Shown here: positions 5,568 through 6,104 of the stretch, piece after piece | Numbering within the stretch: position 1 is the first letter of the stretch | Layout of the letters: each line of letters begins with the position of its first letter | Source of the DNA: Deltaproteobacteria bacterium | GTDB lineage: Bacteria; Desulfobacterota_B; Binatia; UBA9968 | NCBI GenBank assembly: GCA_030620935.1 | Contig: JAUXIP010000140.1 | Span: forward strand, 1-6,104 | Length of the DNA stretch: 6,104 nucleotides | Direction: 5' to 3' | Translations under genes and position numbers: made by a program | Notes under the pieces: generated by a model | Databases searched by the model: none | Told to the model about the DNA's origin: nothing | Seen by the model: only the letters and a program-made list of their open reading frames with translations

Positions 5568-5877
5568 AAAAAGAGATCTGAAAGGACGGACAAAGGAATT
5601 CGCCTTAAAGGTAGTTCGACTTTATATTGTGACTGATCTTAAATACTCCCTGGTTATTGAGGCAACGGAAGATCCGACCTTTTTTGGGTTCTGCTCGCCT
5701 GATCTCGAGGGCTTCACAGGCATCGGTCATTCGATAGAAGATTGCCTGTACACGGCCAAGTGGGGCATGGAGGAACATGTGGGATTGCTAAAGGAACGGC
5801 GGCTCCCTGTTCCGAAAGAAAGTGCCAATCCTAAAATTATCATTCAAAACCAAGAGCCTTTGGCGAAGACTGCATAG
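5545..5877 (+). CDS. HicB-like antitoxin-type protein with an S23-like N-terminal extension
   Basis: The ORF is 110 residues from the GTG at 5545. From about residue 29 (VTDLKYSLVIEATEDPTFFG, SPDLEGFTGIGHSIEDCLY, then MEEHVGLLKERRLPVP) it is a HicB-like fold: a partial RNase-H-type domain ending in the LPVP signature. In type II systems it neutralises the HicA mRNA interferase. No C-terminal DNA-binding domain and no hicA are visible, so it may be an orphan. Residues 9-27 (KRDLKGRTKEFALKVVRLY) instead resemble the first helix of S23-type four-helix-bundle proteins. The start is doubtful. The GTG at 5545 lies inside a repeat array and has no good ribosome binding site; the GTG at 5629 would give a classical HicB start but also lacks one. 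It could be an in-frame chimera or a HicB gene next to a gene remnant. The HicB identity is much surer than the start. Confidence 0.75.
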   Translation: MKSEGGRVKRDLKGRTKEFALKVVRLYIVTDLKYSLVIEATEDPTFFGFCSPDLEGFTGIGHSIEDCLYTAKWGMEEHVGLLKERRLPVPKESANPKIIIQNQEPLAKTA

Positions 5878-5886
5878 CCCGCCGCC

Positions 5887-5949
5887 ACGCTTGACGCTCA
5901 CGATTCACGATAATTCTCCCCCTCACTCCTCACGCTTTCCGCCTCTCGC
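5887..5949 (+). repeat. degenerate pyrimidine-rich period-7 array after the HicB-like gene
   Basis: About nine 7-base units in one phase start 9 bases after the HicB-like stop. The first four centre on ACG (ACGCTTG, ACGCTCA), and the later ones are of the CTCACTC, CTCACGC, CTCTCGC type. It is less regular than the other two arrays, but the period and the placement right after a stop codon are the same. Confidence 0.55.
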
Positions 5950-5965
5950 TTATGTTGCCAACCGG

Positions 5966-5995
5966 TTGACGGATGTTCTCTAGTTGGAGTAGAAA
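5966..5995 (+). promoter_or_regulatory. sigma-70-like promoter candidate before the terminal ORF
   Basis: TTGACG (5966-5971, 5 of 6) and TAGAAA (5990-5995, 4 of 6) are 18 bases apart. A start near 6003 would leave a leader of about 36 bases before the ATG at 6039. The -35 overlaps the palindrome CAACCGGTTG (5959-5968). This is a plausible but unproven promoter. Confidence 0.35.
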
Positions 5996-6038
5996 GCGGG
6001 GATTAGGGAGTAACCAAATTAAAGAATAAGAGACGGGT

Positions 6039-6104
6039 ATGGAACTATCCAAGATTGCGGAAGTAGCTCTCCCACGCCCACGCTTCACGAGCACGAACAC
6101 GATC
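6039..6104 (+). CDS. possible start of a gene cut by the window edge; PriA-like first residues
   Basis: The ATG at 6039 opens 22 codons that continue past the edge: MELSKIAEVALPRPRF and then TSTNTI. The first 14 residues resemble the N-terminus of the primosomal helicase PriA, which commonly begins with a strand of the kind (I/V)AxVAxPxPL. That is a short and weak resemblance. From about residue 12 the DNA becomes CCCACG and CACGAN hexamers, so the frame may be interrupted or simply extended by repeat sequence. The ribosome binding site is poor (GACGGG close to the ATG). Identity is not established. Confidence 0.35.
   Translation, partial: MELSKIAEVALPRPRFTSTNTI
6086..6103 (+). repeat. CACGAG/CACGAA/CACGAT hexamer repeat at the window edge
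   Basis: Three hexamers in a row, sharing the 11 bases CACGAGCACGA with the set at 3912-3929 and in the same orientation. Two CCCACG hexamers (6071-6082) precede them. The repeat may continue beyond the edge. Confidence 0.7.

Noticed and set aside
545..5967. AACCGGTT palindrome found at 545-552 and 5960-5967
   Set aside because: An 8-base self-complementary word twice in 6 kb with different flanks is compatible with chance.

Overview
The window looks like chromosomal DNA of a diderm-type bacterium of medium GC. The evidence is a secreted two-LysM protein, a UbiD-type decarboxylase, GTG starts, tight stop/start overlaps, and gene borders filled with degenerate short-period repeats. The overall feel recalls Nitrospirota, Methylomirabilota (NC10) or former deltaproteobacterial genomes. 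That placement is an impression from protein flavour, not a computed one.

Layout. Positions 1-497 (minus strand) hold the N-terminal third or so of a UbiD family decarboxylase that runs off the left edge. A 149 bp divergent spacer follows. On the plus strand, cysS (cysteinyl-tRNA synthetase) is complete with all zinc-binding and signature motifs. It is coupled by a TGATG junction to a gene for a roughly 598-residue exported protein with two LysM domains and a C-terminal half I do not recognise. Next comes an intergenic stretch (3851-3935) made of a period-7 degenerate repeat that grades into CACGAN hexamers, and then a complete tRNA-Arg(TCG) gene with encoded CCA.

Downstream of the tRNA is an accessory module. 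A perfect 15 bp inverted repeat overlaps the ribosome binding site and start codon of a 298-residue protein. This protein fuses an AbiEi-type winged-helix antitoxin region (about residues 1-175) to an MNT-type nucleotidyltransferase domain carrying GS-X10-DXD (about 195-298). Its stop overlaps by 4 bp (GTGA) the start of a 127-residue HEPN protein. The pair therefore combines the type IV (AbiE) and type VII (MNT/HEPN) toxin-antitoxin designs: DNA-binding regulator and nucleotidyltransferase in one chain, HEPN partner next door. This is the most interesting biology in the window.

A second period-7 array (5484-5567) separates the HEPN gene from a HicB-like antitoxin ORF. That ORF's first ~28 residues look like the N-terminus of an S23-type four-helix-bundle protein, so it may be a chimera or have a misplaced start. 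No hicA is visible. A third, pyrimidine-rich period-7 array follows it. The window ends in the first 22 codons of a possible gene (PriA-like first residues) whose frame runs straight into CACGAN hexamers like those before the tRNA.

The left half is housekeeping DNA. The right half, from the tRNA on, is a defence or toxin-antitoxin patch beside a tRNA gene and flanked by repeat-rich DNA, consistent with an insertion hotspot.
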